Of a DNA stretch of 64,000 nt, positions 11,491 to 22,458 are shown one piece after another. Made by a program: the position numbers and the translations under genes. The stretch lies in NCBI GenBank assembly GCA_030340625.1, contig JAOPHQ010002896.1, positions 31,001 to 95,000 on the forward strand, given 5' to 3'. Numbering within the stretch: position 1 is the first letter of the stretch; every line of letters begins with the position of its first letter. The stretch comes from Merluccius polli (Eukaryota > Chordata > Actinopteri > Gadiformes > Merlucciidae). The notes below the pieces were generated by a model, which did no database searches, was not told the origin of the DNA, and worked only from the letters and a program-made list of their open reading frames with translations.

Positions 11491-12109
11491 GCCCTTCTCC
11501 AGCTGTGTTCTCTGCTGGTTTTTATTGGAGTCTACATAATGGTGACTATTTCCTCCGTTCTACTTTTCCGTTCACTGAGACCATTGACAAAGTATTCTCT
11601 AAACCATTATATTGATCTGTTGGGAGTTTCCATTTCCAAGATGTCCTCAAACAACCAAATAAGTTAGTTGTGGTGAAGCGTTTATAGAATCGGTTGTAGC
11701 TACTCCTTTCATTTCTTTCACCGAACACAAAAGAAAGGAAGGAGAGAAAGGACTGCTATCTGTCACCGAAAGCCCAGGCGCAGGTTCAAAGCCGGCGCGT
11801 TCGACACAAAATACACAGCGAGCAGATTTGAGAAAGAGCAAAGCACTAGCGTGTTTGTGTTGCGTGGAGAGAGAAGAAAACAAGCCCAGCGGGAAGTTTT
11901 GTCACGCGGACGGACTGGTGATAATAACGCTGACTAATGGTAGCAGGTCTGTATGGAAAACTCCCAAAACAGCAAAAAGACAATAACAGCCAGTGAGTGT
12001 GAAACCGTGGCGGACGCCGCCGAAGCCAACCTGGGAGCGCAGCGAGCGTTGGGCATGGTGTGCGTTTGGGTTACATGTGTTAACTACACAAGTATCTCTC
12101 CGCGCTTTT

Positions 12110-12652
12110 ACGGTGTGTGTGTGTGTTCACAGTGTGTGACTAACGGTGTGTGCTCACGGTGTGTGTTCACGGTGTGTGTTTGGGGTGTGTGTTCACGGTG
12201 TGTGTTTATGGGTGTGTGTTCATGGTGTGTGTTTGGCGTATGTGTTTACGGTGTGTGTTTGGGGTGTGTGTTCACGGTGTGTGTTTATGGTGTGTGTTCA
12301 CGGTGTGTGTTCATGGTGTGTGTTTATGGTGTGTGTTCATGGTGTGTGTTTGGCATATGTGTTTATGGTGTGTGTTCACGGTGTGTGTTCACAGTGTGTG
12401 TTCACAGTGTGTGTTCACGGTGTGTGTTCACAGTGTGTGTTCACGGTGTGTTCATGGTGTGTGTTTACGGTGTGTGTTCACGGTGTGTGTTCACAGTGTG
12501 TGTTCATGGTGTGTGTTTATGGTGTGTGTTTATGGTGTGTGTTCACGGTGTGTGTTCACAGTGTGTGTTCACGGTGTGTGTTCATGGTGTGTGTTTATGG
12601 TGTGTGTTTGACGTGTGTATTTACGGTGTGTGTTCATGGTGTGTATTATTTA
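12110..12652. repeat. 13-bp minisatellite, GGTGTGTGTTCAC type
   Basis: About 40 copies of a 13-bp unit whose last three bases vary (CAC, CAT, TAT, TTG). Since 13 is not a multiple of 3 and the unit has no stop in any phase, all three plus frames read the same Cys/Val-rich 13-residue repeat. This explains the overlapping frames of 153-244 codons without invoking a gene. An ATG at 11953 leads into the array with about 45 non-repeat codons but has no support. Confidence 0.93.
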
Positions 12653-12799
12653 CTGTGGCTCCCCCCTCCCTCTGGGCAGAGCTCTAATACTTTTCCGAGT
12701 GTGATGTTTTAATTATCATCTCACCAGCTGAATGTGCCGCTGACGATTAGCACTCAAGGAATCAAGGGCCTAATTGTTTGTGATAAAAAAGGATTGCAC

Positions 12800-12990
12800 G
12801 TGTGTGTGTGTGTGTGTGGCGTGAGTGGGTGTGTGTATATGTGTGTGTGTGTGTATGTATGTGTGGCATGAGTGTGTGTGTGCATGTGTTTGTGTGTGTG
12901 TGTGTATGTGTGAGAGTGTGTGAATGTGTCTGAAAGTGTGTGGGTTTGTGTGACAGAGTGTGTGTGTATATGTGTGTGTGTATGAGTGTG

Positions 12991-13031
<41 letters not shown>

Positions 13032-13072
13032 ACGTGTATGTGTGTGTGTGTACATATGTGTGTCTGTTAAGT
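12800..13072. repeat. compound (TG)n
   Basis: GT runs interrupted by TATG, GAGTG and TGAATG. Minus-strand Thr/His frames are artefacts. Confidence 0.93.
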
Positions 13073-13310
13073 GCTTCTCACGCTACAGTGATCCATCACC
13101 CCGAGGGCCCGTGTTTCTTCTCTGATCCCAGCGAGGCGTTTCATTGGCTCAGAGCTCTGACCTTATCCAATCAGAGACCTGTGCCCCCAGGTTACCACAG
13201 GAAATGATGCAAGAGTTCTGCAGACTGGGAGACCAATAGCGTTGAATCTTTTCCTGGTAAGAAGCAGATGAGGAGGCTGGAAACACCTCAGCAATTACTG
13301 CAGAGCCTCT

Positions 13311-13548
13311 CTCCTAGTGTCCCAGTGTCCTAGTCTCCTAGCTGGTCTCCTAGTGTCCTAGTATCCTAGTGTCCTAGTCTCCTAGCTGGTTTCCATATGT
13401 CCTAGTATCCTAGCTTACATTTGGTCTCCTAGTGTTCTAGCTGGTCTCCTAGTGTCCTAATCTCCTAGTGTTCTAGTCTCCTAGTGCCCTAGTCTCCTAG
13501 CTGGTCTCCTAGTGTCCTAGTCTCCTAGCCGGTCTCCTAGTGTGGTCC
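13311..13548. repeat. minisatellite, TCTCCTAGTGTCCTAG type
   Basis: Imperfect units of about 8-20 bp built from CTCCTAG, GTCCTAG and AGCTGGTCTCC. The motif set mirrors the 5580-5872 array on the opposite strand. Confidence 0.88.
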
Positions 13549-13579
13549 TAAAACTTCTCTGCTTGTCTCCCCACTGCCT

Positions 13580-13760
13580 ATTGGTCAGTGCTGCTGTCCG
13601 CTCCTCATTCCCAATAGCTACAGCATCTCTGACCCCTCGTTGGGGAGGGGGGGGTGGGGGTGTTAGCTGCAGGAGGTCAAGGGTCAACGGCTGCCTGATT
13701 GACAGACGGTGCGAGTGGTGACGTCACACTATATTAACAAGGTAGCGAGGGCGGCCGAGC
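13580..13760 (+). promoter_or_regulatory. promoter-like cluster: inverted CCAAT, CRE, TATA-like
   Basis: An inverted CCAAT box (ATTGG, 13580-13584), a perfect CRE palindrome TGACGTCA (13719-13726) and TATATTAA (13730-13737) lie in order on the plus strand. If used, transcription would start near 13760. A possible exon follows at 14154. The CRE is very close to the TATA-like box and no initiator stands out, so this is a motif-based guess. Confidence 0.3.
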
Positions 13761-13782
13761 TTGTCCTGCCTCAGTGAACCAC

Positions 13783-13786
<4 letters not shown>

Positions 13787-13826
<40 letters not shown>
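13787..13826. repeat. (GA)n microsatellite
   Basis: About 20 GA repeats. Confidence 0.95.
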
Positions 13827-13828
<2 letters not shown>

Positions 13829-13975
13829 TGGTGGAGAGTAGGGTGGTGTTTCTGCTGAGTGACCCCCCCACCCTGGTCGTGTTGCGTTACCATCAGGGGG
13901 GTTTTAGTTCCCCCAAACATGTTCTACATTAACATTTCATATGAGTGTTAGAAGCCCTCTCTCTCTCCTCAGGTC

Positions 13976-13979
<4 letters not shown>

Positions 13980-14048
<69 letters not shown>
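13980..14048. repeat. (GA)n microsatellite
   Basis: About 34 GA repeats. Confidence 0.95.
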
Positions 14049-14053
<5 letters not shown>

Positions 14054-14090
14054 TTGTCTGGAGCGTGTCACAGTGACAGGCGTACTGTCT

Positions 14091-14121
14091 GAGTGTGTGT
14101 GTGTCTGTGTCTGTGTGTGTG
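14091..14121. repeat. short (TG)n
   Basis: GT repeats with two TCTG interruptions, directly before the possible splice acceptor at 14153. Confidence 0.85.
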
Positions 14122-14153
14122 GCCGCTGATGGCGTTTGTGTGTCTGCGTTCAG

Positions 14154-14285
14154 GACGCGTTAGGGGGAGCGGTGCAGAAGGACGTCCCGGCCTTCGACAG
14201 AAGTGGGTCTGTGTGTAGTTCTCAGGGAGATGGAGACGAAAGGGGACAGGAGGAAGAGATGTTCACTTTCTTTTCTCCACACTGA
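14154..14285 (+). CDS. possible terminal coding exon, product unknown
   Basis: A branch-point-like CTGAT and a T/G-rich stretch ending TGCGTTCAG precede base 14154. From there one frame stays open for 43 codons to TGA at 14283-14285. The peptide is charged and non-repetitive, starts DALGGAVQKDVPAFDR and ends EEEMFTFFSPH. A polyadenylation signal AATAAA follows at 14374-14379. I do not recognise the product. The pyrimidine tract is weak because it is mostly TG, so chance is a real alternative. Confidence 0.25.
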   Translation, partial: DALGGAVQKDVPAFDRSGSVCSSQGDGDERGQEEEMFTFFSPH

Positions 14286-14289
14286 ATGT

Positions 14290-15900
14290 CGAGTTTCAAC
14301 ACTGCTGTGTTTCATACTCCAATTACAATGTTTTGTGTGAGCCGATGTTCATACTTACTACTTCAAAAAATGTAATAAAAGGGGATTTCACTCACTAATC
14401 TCGAACATGCGTAATGACATAGCTGTCCTCTCATTCTTTTTAAAAGACAGTGTGCAGCCAGCGGGCAATTTTGTAGCCGGATTGTGTTTTCAATCAATCA
14501 CGTTATTTTATAAAGACGAATTTAACGACAAGGCAGCATTGATTTTCCGAGAACAAACTAAAAAGGGTGAATTTTGTGTGTGTTTGTTAACTAAGTCGGT
14601 TTATTGAAGACGGCATGAAATGAAAATGTATGTTTTCAGCTTGATGGCTCATTTGCTCTATTTAAACAAAACATGCAAGATAGGTTTGGTGTTATACCTT
14701 TCTTTTTCATCTTAATCTAAACATAAACACGAAACACGTTTTGGTTGAAAAAATGAAAAGCTTTTCGGCCTGATCGACTCTCTCTTGGTCCGACTACGAC
14801 CAATTATATTGTGAATAATCAATTCATATCATGCCTATTTGTTGTTGTACTAGGAAATACGTATCGTTATGGTAGGAAGAGCCGCTTCATTTACCTCATC
14901 TCACACTGTCTTTAAGTTAAAATGTTCAACACACCATGTAACAACATTATCGTGTTCTCCCTCTTCGGTCAGAAGGGAGATATTCTCTCATTAATGCATC
15001 AGATAACCGCCCTCCGCAATTAATCAAACCAGCCTTAATTAGCTGAAAACCACAGACAGCTCAGTGGGGGAGCCGAAAAAACTGGCCTCTAAAAAAGGTA
15101 CATTAGAAGATGTAGTGGGCGCAGTGGCCATTTAAGAGTGATTAAAAAGGGATTTACGAATGATTTTGATTTAATTATGATTCAAGAATAATTTAAGAAT
15201 GATTTAAGTGTGATTTAGGAATGATATAAGCATGATTTATGATGTTAAATTGGGGGGAAATGGGTCAACGGTTGAGAAAAGTACCGCTCTGCAGTCATAC
15301 GGTTCAAAACAGGATTGTTATTCAAATCACTTCTCTTTGATGAATTATAAATAAAACCATGTAATTGCGCTGCTGATATATGTCACATGATCAAAGTTTC
15401 TGTACTTGATCCATCAGAAAACAGAAAAAAATAACATCATTATTGGAGACATTTCTGAGATTTTCTACATGACGCAGTAAAAGTGCCATTATGTGCTCTC
15501 ATAATGAGCACTGCTACTGAAATGCAGTCTATCAAGGACTCATTTATTACCAACCACTCGGCTCTTAAAAAAAACGGCAAAAAAGAAAGCGATTCATTTG
15601 TGCTCCTTCACTTATTCTGAGAAAACTGGTGAAAAGCGATTTTAAAGAAGTTCCAGTCCATCTTCTGATCACTTCCATTTAAATGTGATTTACCCCAAAT
15701 ATATCAACTGTTTTCGACAGTTTGTGACAGATTCATTGTTCCTGGCCTGGCCTCCTAGATACCAGTGGTGTGGCCCAATGTGTGATACATTTTATTATTG
15801 TGTCTTTCTTTCATACAAAGTCAAATATGACAGTGTTTTAAGATTTAAGGCTGGTGGTCAGTTCTTGTGTGCAATTATAAAGCCAGAGAATTCAACAAGC
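14290..15900. other. AT-rich unique DNA, no gene recognised
   Basis: This stretch contains no simple repeats except a loose GATTTAAGAATGATT repetition near 15130-15240. The composition is even and AT-rich. No exon candidate was found. Confidence 0.5.
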
Positions 15901-15944
15901 ATCAAGGGGAGAACTAGGGGGAATTCAACATGGATCAAAATGAG

Positions 15945-16006
15945 AGAGACAGAGACACAGAGAGACAGAAAAAGAGAGAGAGAGAGACACACACAGAGAG
16001 AGACAC

Positions 16007-16050
<44 letters not shown>
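15945..16050. repeat. (GA)n / GACA compound repeat
   Basis: Purine-rich GAGA with AGACACAG interruptions. The Arg/Glu-rich frames are compositional. Confidence 0.9.
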
Positions 16051-16053
<3 letters not shown>

Positions 16054-16079
16054 AGGCGGTCAAGATCATTTGTGTCTGT

Positions 16080-16570
16080 TTAGCCCCCTGCCATCCTCCG
16101 GTTGCACCTTTACACTGTGACAGATGTAACGCGCGGCCCGCATTCCCGCTCCCGCGCAGTCCGTCCCCACGCCAGTCCCCACAGAGACCATGGTGACACG
16201 CCGAGACGCTTTGATAAGCACCGCCGCTTGCAAAGTGGGGAGTGAAACGCCAGAGAAGATAAAAAGAAAAAGCGACAAAGCAGCTACATCAAAGCGCGAT
16301 AAGAGAGCGGTTACTGCTGACCCACTGGGCCTCGCTGCCGCATTCATGCATATATTTAGCTGCGCTGTAGCGCTTCAGCCAAAATCACAGGGCGGATCGC
16401 TGCATTGTTCCCCGCGATGGGAACCGCTGCCACTGTTCTCTGTCTTCTCATTACCGTGTCAGCGGCGGTACCAAGAGACCAAGCTCATGGTTTTACACTA
16501 CAGAGTCGTAACGGAGAATAGACGTGAGCGCTGTGTCGTCCCACCAGCCTCTGCCGAAGTTGTGCGTGTT
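16080..16570. other. GC/CpG-richer unique block, no gene recognised
   Basis: CpG content is visibly raised (ACGCGCGGCCCGC near 16128) compared with its AT-rich surroundings. Overlapping frames on both strands (plus 16190-16573, minus 16066-16347) show no known domain. It could be a regulatory element or an undetected exon. Confidence 0.35.
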
Positions 16571-16585
16571 TAGTGTGTATATATA

Positions 16586-16624
<39 letters not shown>
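16570..16624. repeat. (TA)n microsatellite
   Basis: About 22 TA repeats preceded by TATATACTGTATA, a small palindrome also seen beside the TA run at 61180-61248. Confidence 0.95.
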
Positions 16625-16629
<5 letters not shown>

Positions 16630-16631
<2 letters not shown>

Positions 16632-17660
16632 GTTAATGTTAATGCAAAGGAGCGGCTGAGCATGAAAGTCAGAATGAATACCCTTGTGTGTAAAGTGTGT
16701 GTTTTTTTTTCTCTATATTGATTTGTATTGTTTTAAAAGATTCAAAGATTCAAAACTTTTAAATTGACCTTTACAAATGAATTTCCTGATATAGCAATAC
16801 CAGCTTGAGTATTGGTTTCTTGTCAAATCATTTCACATTCCCACCTTCCAAATCTGAAATGGGGAACATATATGGACAACTGGATTGTTAACAAACGCTC
16901 TTTCTCCTCCTCCCTGAAATGATGAACATGCAGTATTGTTCTCACAGTAATAGGGTTCACAACGTCAATGCGCACGGCTGTTTATTTGATGCAATTGATT
17001 GTTTGTCTCGTGTTTTTCAATGTGGTCATTAAAAATGATCAAATCCCCAAGGAAACAATTAGATTGAACCAGCAGGTATCTTTAATGACAGCTCCCAGCC
17101 TAGTGCGCAATCGACAACGCTGTCCTGTCAAGAAACTGCTTAATTATACTGCGACCGTCACACAATCCGCTGCGTTGTAGTGATATTTGCTGACATTTAA
17201 AGATGCCGCAACTACATTGTCCTCTCCATACTCGCGTACACGTGAGGTTGGTCAACCGAAAGGTTGAGAGGTACAAATATGAATATTAAATTGTCAGCGA
17301 TGTTCGAGTTGAGCGGACGATACGTCCCTCTGAGAGGAGCTCTCCACCAGCTGTCCATCGTCGCTGATCTTCCACGGTGGACGCCAGGGGTAATTGGGCA
17401 TGAAGGTGACCAACCAAGAGGCATCTCTCCTACAAGCCCTGCAACACGCACCTGTCATAACAGCGCTCTACCCTGCTATATGACTGACACAACGGAGAGG
17501 CCTGTCAGATGGACGCGCTCCAGGTAGAAGAAGGTTTCTGGTTCGGTTGGCTTCTGACATCATGGCGACAGCGGGGTTTAAGTGACTCTAACGATCAGCA
17601 CTATTGGTCAGACGCCACGAAGACGATGTCAACACACTAGTCAATTCAATCAATTGTTTT
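16630..17660. other. unique DNA, no gene recognised
   Basis: AT-rich to about 16900, then mixed composition. Frames at 16968-17180 and 17212-17527 have no recognisable domain or splice context. Confidence 0.5.
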
Positions 17661-17667
17661 ACTCATG

Positions 17668-17817
17668 CACGACGCTGAAGGCAGACGCTTTTATCCAAAG
17701 GGATTGACATTAAGTTTCGGATCCATGTCATTAATGAGCAGGTATGGGCTAGGGCATCTCACTCAGGGATGCCTGCAGGTTAGGCTGCGGACATTGGAGA
17801 TCAAACCCAGTACCTAA
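17668..17817 (-). mobile_element. tRNA-derived SINE, family A, copy 2
   Basis: Read on the minus strand, TACTGGGTTTGATCTCCAAT (B-box region) is followed by the family body and ends GGATAAAAGCGTCTGCCTTC, the fish SINE/LINE tail. The A-box end of the head is missing or diverged. The body matches 4667-4860 and 27066-27246. Confidence 0.75.
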
Positions 17818-17856
17818 AATGTGACACAATGATCAGTCCAGATGCTGATCTGCTGC

Positions 17857-18245
17857 TAAAGGTGCTGCAGGTAAGATGCAAGAGTTGTAAAGAGAGAGAG
17901 AGAGCGAGCAGAAAAGCGAGGAAGAGAGCAAGGAGATTTTGAAACTAAACAACCAAAAAAACGTCCCCTCTCCTCTCACGCACACCCTCCCTTGCTACGT
18001 TTTTTTCTCCAGCATTGAGCACTGTTGTGTTACACGTACCAGTGATTGACAGGCAAGATGGATTCCGCCCCAAACCAATCACAGAAGAGATGCCCTGATT
18101 GGTCAGAAATGCACTTGGGAACGGTGGCAGGTGCAGTCAACCCGAAACGGATATTCTCACAGCACATTTCACTCACTAATAGAGTGTAGCTTTAACAAAT
18201 TACACCCAAATTACAGCTCCTACATCTTACCTCCAGCACCTTTAA
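17857..18245. mobile_element. TTAA-flanked MITE, copy 1
   Basis: Terminal inverted repeats: AAAGGTGCTGCAGGTAAGAT at the left against the reverse complement of ATCTTACCTCCAGCACCTTT at the right. The flanks read CTAA and TTAA, consistent with a piggyBac-type TTAA target with one substitution. The superfamily is inferred. The interior has (GA)n, a pyrimidine block and CCTGATTGGTCAGAAAT. A second copy lies at 37746-38145. No transposase is present. Confidence 0.8.
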
Positions 18246-18423
18246 TCTGGCTGCTGGTGCAGGGTGTCCTACCCCTGTGTCTTCTCCTCCATCTCCCATG
18301 TTCATACGTGTCCTGCATGAAGATGCTCCTCCTCCTCATGGAGTCACGTCATGGAAGACCCACAGGGAGGCGTGTCTCCGAAATATTCGGAGGACTTTAA
18401 GGAGTTACGCCCTGTGGTGTTCA

Positions 18424-18611
18424 CTAGCTGATGAGAGGCACGGCCTGGCGCCCCGGCTTCCCATTGCTCAGAGCTTCCCCGGGAATGTCTTCCAGGGTCT
18501 CAAAGTGGTTGATGATGATGTTGATGATGACTAGGATTAGGATTAGGATGATGCAGATAACCACGTAATGCAACAAGCCCCTCCAGACCTGTGGCTCATC
18601 CTGATGTTCTC
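18424..18611 (-). CDS. candidate last exon of a single-pass membrane protein
   Basis: On the minus strand a pyrimidine-rich stretch, a TGTTGAC branch-like site and GTCCTGGTTCTCAG form a good acceptor ending at 18612. The exon begins in phase 1 (last two bases GA of a split codon), runs 61 codons and stops with TAG at 18426-18424. It encodes a short hydrophilic lead (EHQDEPQVWRG), then about 20 hydrophobic residues rich in Ile/Leu/Val, then a polar tail with HFETLEDIPGEAL. That is the layout of a membrane span plus short cytoplasmic tail. The family is not recognised. The repeated CTAATC motif in the membrane segment could have grown by slippage. Confidence 0.45.
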
Positions 18612-18619
18612 CTGAGAAC

Positions 18620-19790
18620 CAGGACATCCATGTCAACAGCCAACAAGAAAACCCAAACACGAAAGAAGGAGGAGGAGGAGGAGTATACATTAATCGGAGT
18701 ACACAGCCCACTTCATACAGGAACCCCCCTCCCGATGACAGGCCTATATTGCTGCATCAAATATTCATAGTCATGAGCGATGAGAGATGCATAAGCTGCT
18801 ATTGATCCGTTGTATAGGAGATGCAATTCTCCGGAACGCAGCCTCGATCCACGGCAGGCGCGGGAAACGGTGGGAAAGCGTGGCTGATTGGAGGGTGTAC
18901 ATGAGCTTCCTGAAGTGTGGCTCGGGGGAGGAAATGATACCGCCTCCATCTAGAATTGGAAGCAGGAACCACTCTTACATAAATGTGACTTCTTACACAA
19001 GAGTCTGCCTCACAACATGTTTCCAGACAGACAGCCATAAGAGAGACGTTTCCAGGAGTATAACTGCAGCACAGAGGTGACAGCGGTCTTCAGTTCTATC
19101 CTCTTCCTCTCCCTTTTTTCTTTTCCCCTCTCTGCCACTTTGATAGAGAAAGCTTTTTCCACCGAGAGGAGGAGACGGCTCTGTTGACTAATGGCTGAAT
19201 GTTCTGTAATGGCTAGAGAGGCTGCAGTGTCGCGGGGAGGAAGAGGGGAAAGGAGCAAACGAGAGCGTATCAGAGCCCACAAAACACGGGGCTTCCTCTT
19301 TCACACTTTCCTTTGAGAGCAAAAAAACTGATTTGATTTTCTTTGAAACATTTGGTCACCTCCAGCAGAAAGCCACAGCACTGCCTTCCCACTGGATCTT
19401 GTCAAGGGGAAAAATAACTAAATATCCCTTTGGTCCAATTTGCTGAGAAACCATTTGGACAGTATTCTTTTGCATATTGCCTTTGTGCAACTTTGAAGTT
19501 GAGCCTTTCTGGGCTCTGAAACAATTTATCGTGGTCTTATAGGTATGATGACGAGGTACAAACTGTCGGATGGAAAAATGCTACGTCTCGTCCGATGAAT
19601 ATAAATGACTAGCAGCGGTAGCGGATGAGATCGAGAGAACCATGTGTTGGTCTTTTCATGCCAACCCAGCTGCTAGAATGGCTTTGCTCGCCTAGTGTAG
19701 CAGCTAGCCAACATGTTGCACTTCACATCAGGGTTAATATTAGCATAACAGTGACCTGCATCTGCTTAATGTTGTTTGACAGCAATCATC
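18620..19790. other. unique DNA, no gene recognised
   Basis: This block lies just upstream of the minus-strand exon candidate. It is free of simple repeats except (GGA)n at 18667-18682. Block 18740-19060 has overlapping frames on both strands but no domain. It would be intron if the exon candidate is real. Confidence 0.5.
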
Positions 19791-19798
19791 GGTGTGCG

Positions 19799-19819
19799 TG
19801 TGTGTGTGTGTGTGTGTGT
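19799..19819. repeat. (TG)n microsatellite
   Basis: About ten TG repeats. Confidence 0.9.
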
Positions 19820-19829
19820 TGGCAGGGAT

Positions 19830-20900
19830 ATTGCTGCTGTCGTCTTCTGTCAGGTGTGTTTTACCTGTTCTGAGCGCGGCAGGCTAATGCAGCGATCACC
19901 TGTCAACACATCATCAAAATGGATGCCAACGCTGACACGCCGAAAACCGGGGAGGAAGCGCAGCGTCATTTAATATGAGAGAGGGAACGTAAACCATCCC
20001 CTGAAGGGCCCCTATGATATGTGCCCTGCCTCAACGCCCTCCACATCCAAACCCGACAGTTTGGACGTCCTGCTGTCGCAGGACAGTTTGGACGGCGACT
20101 GTCAGACAAAAATTCAGTGAATTTTGGATGTTTGTAGCGGGAGGCTGCTGCTACCCCGGGGTGTTAAATGTAATTTATGTATTTCCCGGTGTTCATTTAT
20201 TTTTTTTCCTATCATAGCATGCGGTCTGAGGTATTAATGAAAATAAATCTTGAATATGATGCGTTCGGGCTTTATTGAAACGATACTTGCAGCGTTTTTC
20301 CTAACAAATGAGCAGACGAGTTTGATGCTTACTGTTGAAATATTTTTGACATTTACTGCCGGATGAGAAATGTGTGTAATTTCAAGAGAAGACAAACGGC
20401 ACAATCATACATTTTAATAAGTGATTCTGTCAAATGCTTGGTTTGTGAAGAATGCAGAGGAAGTGAAGGTGTGCATCAATTCACAACAATGCCCTGAGCC
20501 TAACCTGCTGGAACTCAACAGGAAAACCTCCCCGTCTGCACATTTAAATGAGAGCCATGTTTGTTGGAGTAAAACAGTAGCAGCAGACAGAATAATTATT
20601 TGTGACAAGCCAACTGATAGAACGCTGTGCTGTTGTCCAATTTTCAAAAACACAAATCTGTTTGTGTCGCAGGAGGAGTAACAATGTGGTGACACGCCGC
20701 ATAATTAAGAAATATAAGCACGTGCGGAAATGCTTTAGCGTTTCTTTTTAAACAAAACACGGCAGACGAACAGGGATGTATTGTTTTTCCTCTATTGTGT
20801 TATGATATTGAAGAAAGAAATGCAGACGCAAGAGTCGCAAGAATTTTAGATGAGACCCTGCGTACGACGCGGGTCAGACAGGCCTGAGCAGACAGGCACA
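19830..20900. other. unique DNA, no gene recognised
   Basis: GC-mixed to 20160, then AT-rich with even composition. Frames at 20414-20695 (both strands) show no domain. Nothing further is supported. Confidence 0.5.
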
Positions 20901-20908
20901 ATGATAGG

Positions 20909-20949
20909 TGTGAGTTTGTGTGTGGGTGTGTGTGTGTGTGTGTGTGTGT
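20909..20949. repeat. (TG)n microsatellite
   Basis: About 18 TG repeats with a GGG interruption. Confidence 0.92.
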
Positions 20950-20959
20950 TCTGTATCTG

Positions 20960-21640
20960 ACTTACATGTCTGGCTGCGTGGGGTGTAGTCTTCACCGTGG
21001 ACCGACCTAAGCACTGCTTTGGAAGATGGAGGCCAGGCATTACCTGGTATCCAATACCTGGGGCAGGAAGTTCTGATGACTAGGAAAGGTTAAAGGTTAA
21101 TGGTCAGCCAGCCGCTATTATTAAAAGGGGAGCTAGAACAATTTGGCCTGAACAATCCAGCTTTTATTTATTTCCCCGTTATAACGCTGGCCCTCGAGTA
21201 ATCCCTGGATTAATGTTATTGCTTTTCTCACACAAAAGGATCAAGTGTTTGTGTTGTTGTCAAGATATCAATCACACACCACACACTGCATTCAGACCAG
21301 CCTGGAATCTCCTCAGCCACACAGATCCATCTGAGATGGTGTGTTTCCTGCCACTGGAACAACCTCGTCTTGGTTATCTCCTCTCTGTCGTTATCCTGAG
21401 TAATAGCTCAGGCCTGGCTCTGCTTCTCCCCTGCAGTGTTGTATTTATATACAGATGAATATGTAAAACATACAGCCCAACCACTCCTAACGTAGTTAGC
21501 GGTCTCCTGTTAGCTCGCCGAAGCCCGTGGTGAAATCTAATGATTAGATAATACCAAGATAATTTAATTTTTTTTTCTCACTTTCTCTCACCAATTTAGT
21601 TCTCTTTCTGGTTTGAGGTGGCAGGAAGAGGAGCCCCCTG
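20960..21640. other. unique DNA, no gene recognised
   Basis: No repeat or exon signal that I can support. The frame at 21213-21458 has no recognisable domain. Confidence 0.5.
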
Positions 21641-21652
21641 TATGATTCATCT

Positions 21653-21735
21653 GTTAACACCTTCCACCAATTAAGGCCTACCAATTAAGACCATATCCAC
21701 CTTCCACAAATTAAGGTCTCCCAATGAAGACATAT
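21653..21735. repeat. left half of a CCACCAATTAAG array
   Basis: Three loose copies of TTAACACCTTCCACCAATTAAG / CCTACCAATTAAGACC. Related copies resume at 22459-22520 beyond the transposon, so one small array seems to have been split by the insertion. Confidence 0.65.
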
Positions 21736-21740
21736 TGACT

Positions 21741-22285
21741 GTGTCTGAAATCATTCACTCTTTCACTACTCCCTACACACTATCTAGGGAGGTCTATGTA
21801 GAGGACTATATAGAGCTCACTACTCCCTACACACTATCTAGGGAGGTCTATGTAGAGGACTATATAGAGCTCACTACTCCCTACTCACTATCTAGGGAGG
21901 TCTATGTAGAGGACTATATAGAGCTCACTACTCCCTACACACTATCTAGGGAGGTCTATGTAGAGGACTATATAGAGCTCACTACTCCCTACTCACTATC
22001 TAGGGAGGTCAATATAGAGGACTATATAGTAAGCTCACTACTCCCTACTCACTATCTAGGGAGGTCTATGGAGAGGACTATATAGAGCTCACTACTCCCT
22101 ACTCACTATCTAGGGAGGTCTATGGAGAGGACTATATAGAGCTCACTACTCCCTACTCACTATCTAGGGAGGTCTATGTAGAGGCCTATATAGAGCTCAC
22201 TACTCCCTACTCGCTATCTAGGGAGCTCTGTGTAGAGCACTATATAGTGAGCTCATCAGCAAAATGAAAAAACACTTTCGGACAC
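21741..22285. mobile_element. short DNA transposon hosting a minisatellite
   Basis: Left end GTGTCTGAAA (21741-21750) and right end TTTCGGACAC (22276-22285) are inverted repeats with one mismatch. The interior opens with CATTCACTACTCCCTACAC and is filled by the 54-bp array. A TATAGGGAG-like interior of this kind is, from memory, common in fish. No clean target duplication was found. Confidence 0.55.
21765..22254. repeat. 54-bp minisatellite, nine copies
   Basis: The unit contains ACTACTCCCTAC, ACTATCTAGGGAGGTC and GAGGACTATATAGAGCTC. Because 54 is a multiple of 3 the frame stays open through about six units (18-residue peptide repeat) until a 2-bp insertion near 22029 shifts it. I treat it as non-coding. 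Confidence 0.95.
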
Positions 22286-22458
22286 TATACTCAGATCGCC
22301 ATTAATGACGTCATTGCTGTCGCATAATCAAAATGTGCCAGATAAACGTCTGCTGGTGGACCAAACATAATAAATTCTGGCATAGATTTTTGTGAAAAAT
22401 ACATCTTTTAATGAGCGTATTTTCCTTACGTGCGCTCTCTCCTCCATGGATGTGCTCA

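Noticed and set aside
11953..12712. Three overlapping plus frames of 153-244 codons encoding Cys/Val repeats
   Set aside because: The 13-bp unit lacks stops in all three phases, so every frame must be open. There is no secretion signal, splice context or homologue.
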